The notes beneath the pieces are model-generated. The model was not told the DNA's origin and searched no databases. It was given only the letters and a program-made list of their open reading frames with translations. DNA of 14,615 nucleotides from Anoxypelagibacter denitrificans (lineage in GTDB: Bacteria; Pseudomonadota; Alphaproteobacteria; Pelagibacterales; Pelagibacteraceae): NCBI GenBank assembly GCA_017640265.1, contig JAGFVZ010000024.1:1-14615 (forward strand), in the 5' to 3' direction. Below, one piece after another: positions 13,646 to 14,615 of this stretch. Numbering within the stretch: position 1 is the stretch's first letter; each line of letters starts with the position of its first letter. The translations under genes and the position numbers were made by a program.

Positions 13646-14615
13646 TACCCTACGCTTCCTTCTAAACTAATGCCTACTAATTTTTGCGCTTCTACAGCAA
13701 ATTCCATAGGCAACTGTTGTAGTACTTCTTTACAAAAACCATTCACTATTAAACCAACAGCTTCCTCCTGATTTAATCCCCTTTGATTACAATAAAATAA
13801 CTGTTCTTCGTTTATTTTTGACGTAGTGGCCTCATGTTCTACTATTGATGAGGAATTTTTATTTTTAATATATGGTACAGTGTGAGCTCCACATTTGTTC
13901 CCCATTAAAAGAGAATCGCATTGAGTATAATTTCTGGAATTTAAAGCTTTTTTTCCTATATCTACTAGTCCTCTATATGTGTTGTCAGCTTTCCCAGCTG
14001 ATATTCCTTTTGAAATAATTTTACTTTTTGTATTTTTACCAAGATGAATCATTTTTGTTCCTGTATCAGCTTTTTGGTGGTTATTTGTAATTGCTATTGA
14101 ATAAAACTCCCCCACAGAATTATCTCCTTGCAAAATACAACTAGGATACTTCCAGGTAATAGCTGATCCAGTTTCAACTTGAGTCCAAGAAATTTTAGAA
14201 TTTCTTCCTCTACAAACGCCCCTTTTTGTAACAAAGTTATAAATGCCACCAACTCCATCTTTATCTCCTGGATACCAATTCTGAACCGTTGAATATTTAA
14301 TCTCCGCATCATCCAGAGCTACTAATTCAACATTTGCTACATGTAATTGTTTTTCATTTCTTATAGGTGCTGTACAGCCCTCAAGGTAACTAACGTAGCT
14401 TCCTTTATCAGCTATGATAAGTGTTCTTTCAAACTGTCCTGTTTCTGAAGCATTAATCCTGAAATAGGTAGATAACTCCATTGGACATCTAACATTAGGA
14501 GGAATGTATACAAAAGAACCATCAGTAAAAACTGCTGAATTAAGTGTAGCAAAATAGTGATCACTTATAGGTATTACGGAACCTAAATATTTTTTAACTA
14601 GATCAGAGTGTTTTT
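13645..14615 (-). CDS. sufB: SUF scaffold subunit SufB, C-terminal part (5' end off right edge)
   Basis: SufB is the main scaffold on which the SUF system assembles clusters. The frame stays open from the stop at 13645-13647 to the window edge, giving 322 full codons; an internal ATG at 14479-14481 is not the start, because the family sequence continues upstream of it (GSFVYIPPNVRCPMELSTYF). Conserved SufB segments are visible: RINASETGQFERTLI, SYLEGCTAP, VQNWYPGD, GVCRGRNSKISWTQVETGSA, WKYPSC, CDSLLMGNKCGAHTVPY and EHEATTSK, then the C-terminal helical motif QRGLNQEEAVGLIVNGF. The cysteine of CGAHT lies where the scaffold cysteine of the family is expected. About 150-170 N-terminal residues are missing beyond the edge, together with any operon promoter or regulator gene. 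Confidence 0.97.
   Translation of the reverse strand, partial: KHSDLVKKYLGSVIPISDHYFATLNSAVFTDGSFVYIPPNVRCPMELSTYFRINASETGQFERTLIIADKGSYVSYLEGCTAPIRNEKQLHVANVELVALDDAEIKYSTVQNWYPGDKDGVGGIYNFVTKRGVCRGRNSKISWTQVETGSAITWKYPSCILQGDNSVGEFYSIAITNNHQKADTGTKMIHLGKNTKSKIISKGISAGKADNTYRGLVDIGKKALNSRNYTQCDSLLMGNKCGAHTVPYIKNKNSSSIVEHEATTSKINEEQLFYCNQRGLNQEEAVGLIVNGFCKEVLQQLPMEFAVEAQKLVGISLEGSVG

Noticed and set aside
14094..14312. Minus-strand frame of 72 codons within sufB
   Set aside because: Out-of-frame overlap with strongly conserved SufB sequence.
14479..14481. Internal ATG as the sufB start
   Set aside because: Conserved SufB sequence continues in frame upstream to the window edge, so the gene is truncated by the window and not short.
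1..14615. CRISPR arrays, insertion sequences, prophage or defence genes
   Set aside because: No repeated spacer-like units, transposase, integrase or phage motifs were seen; the window is conserved housekeeping DNA.

Overview
The window reads as a compact, very AT-rich bacterial chromosome. Genes are packed with 1-11 bp overlaps (TAATG, TAGTG, TGATG and ATGA junctions), lysine codons are mostly AAA, and there are no insertion sequences, CRISPR arrays or phage genes. The streamlined layout, the protein sequences and the class I glutamine synthetase suggest a marine alphaproteobacterium of the SAR11 (Pelagibacterales) type. That assignment is inference from style and recognisable families; no database search was run.

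Layout: every gene is on the minus strand except glnA. Positions 1-4265 hold a protein quality-control block, transcribed right to left: tRNA-Leu(UAG), tig (trigger factor), clpP, clpX and lon (lon runs off the left edge). The order tig-clpP-clpX-lon is the same as in E. coli. Positions 4334-7585 hold a tightly overlapping cluster, read in the order nnrD (NAD(P)H-hydrate dehydratase), a YbaK-type aminoacyl-tRNA deacylase, an EamA/DMT transporter and a WecA/MraY-like glycosyl-1-phosphate transferase. Positions 7586-7701 are a divergent intergenic region, and glnA follows on the plus strand to 9108. It converges on a 62-residue basic protein of unknown function (9111-9299). Positions 9345-14615 hold a SUF iron-sulfur cluster operon, read sufB (5' end off the right edge), sufC, sufD, sufS, sufU, sufT, sufA.

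How the genes work together: SufS takes sulfur from cysteine and SufU accepts it. SufBCD is the ATP-driven scaffold, and SufA and SufT act in delivery and maturation. Trigger factor folds nascent chains, while ClpXP and Lon degrade damaged or tagged proteins. GlnA assimilates ammonium.

Most notable observations: (1) the glnA leader can fold into two consecutive hairpins, the second pairing the Shine-Dalgarno sequence with an upstream CCUU, a layout resembling a cis-regulatory RNA; (2) the trigger-factor ATG lies 3 nt after the encoded CCA of tRNA-Leu, so tRNA processing would leave a nearly leaderless tig mRNA; (3) an RpoH-like heat-shock promoter lies in the 42-bp clpX-lon gap and is placed so that lon mRNA would start at or within a few nt of its ATG; (4) a small unrecognised basic gene at the end of the SUF operon has its own promoter-like sequence, again placed for a leaderless transcript. 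All four are sequence-reading predictions. There is no gene-free stretch longer than 300 bases; the longest is the 116-bp region upstream of glnA.
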